Origin: Nemertoderma westbladi
Lineage: Eukaryota; Xenacoelomorpha; Nemertodermatida; Nemertodermatidae
Assembly: GCA_032718475.1 (NCBI GenBank)
Contig: JAUCBJ010006629.1
Location: 62,001 to 126,000, forward strand
Reading direction: 5' to 3'
DNA: 64,000 bases
Shown: piece after piece, positions 63,860 through 64,000 of the stretch
How positions within the stretch are numbered: the first letter of the stretch is position 1
Layout of the letters: each line of letters begins with the position of its first letter
Notes under the pieces: generated by a model
What the model saw: only the letters and a program-made list of their open reading frames with translations
Told to the model about the DNA's origin: nothing
Databases searched by the model: none
Translations under genes and position numbers: made by a program

Positions 63860-64000
63860 TTATTATTATTATTAAGATATATCAACAATATAATATAATA
63901 TAATATCAATATCAATATCAATAAACCATCACCATTACTATGTATATAACAATAATTGATGGAACTACAATATTAGAGTACTGTATATTTAATTAACATA
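63860..64000. other. Noncoding, upstream of the ATPase gene; Polinton terminus not reached
   Basis: AT-rich with ATAATATAAT and ATATCAATATCA repeats. Presumably leader or promoter DNA leading to the right terminal repeat beyond the window. Confidence 0.5.

Overview
The window looks like repeat-rich, AT-rich nuclear DNA of an invertebrate animal. The evidence is two BEL/Pao LTR retrotransposons, one Polinton/Maverick DNA transposon, long minisatellites and a WD40 exon bounded by eukaryotic splice signals. No phylum can be assigned from the sequence alone. Nothing bacterial was seen: no operons of cellular genes, no Shine-Dalgarno pattern, no CRISPR. I saw no tRNA or rRNA gene, but short ones could be missed by eye.

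Layout. (1) 1-3912: an internally deleted BEL/Pao element on the minus strand: coiled-coil ORF, then gag, then the end of the RNase H region of pol, running off the left edge. (2) 3913-22440: mostly repeats. Two arrays of the same 42-bp minisatellite (about 1.4 kb and 6.9 kb) are each followed by the same roughly 0.7-kb tail. Copies of a 15-bp hairpin-forming unit, foldbacks and small insertions accompany them. (3) 22946-23815: one WD40-repeat exon with two frame slips, both in runs of seven G. (4) 23816-28276: noncoding DNA with a MITE-like element and a 35-bp tandem array. (5) 28277-63859: a Polinton/Maverick.

The Polinton's left arm (plus strand) has two unrecognised genes, a protein-primed DNA polymerase B and a small gene whose product looks like a TATA-binding protein. 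Its right arm (minus strand) has a second compact cluster: packaging ATPase, a small pX-like protein, a 57-residue basic ORF, integrase with a chromo-like tail, two jelly-roll or minor-capsid-type proteins, a basic core-like protein, major capsid protein, adenain-like protease and a conserved unknown. polB is broken three ways: a one-base frame slip near its start, a 20-kb insertion, and one in-frame stop just before the catalytic DTDS motif. The morphogenesis genes all look intact.

The 20-kb insertion (33026-53076) is a very large BEL/Pao retrotransposon in minus orientation. It has 2.1-kb LTRs that differ at only about eight sites plus small indels, a perfect 5-bp target duplication (CCAAT), and three long intact ORFs: a coiled-coil ORF1, a complete gag-pol, and a 1235-residue downstream ORF3 with three CCHC zinc knuckles. 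It is therefore young. An 18-bp palindrome is scattered through its internal region in all three reading frames, and its sense strand is strikingly rich in consensus 5' splice-site hexamers.

The observations I would follow up first are the TBP-like gene of the Polinton (all four DNA-kinking phenylalanine positions appear to be present) and the dispersed palindrome and splice-donor-like signals of the giant BEL element.
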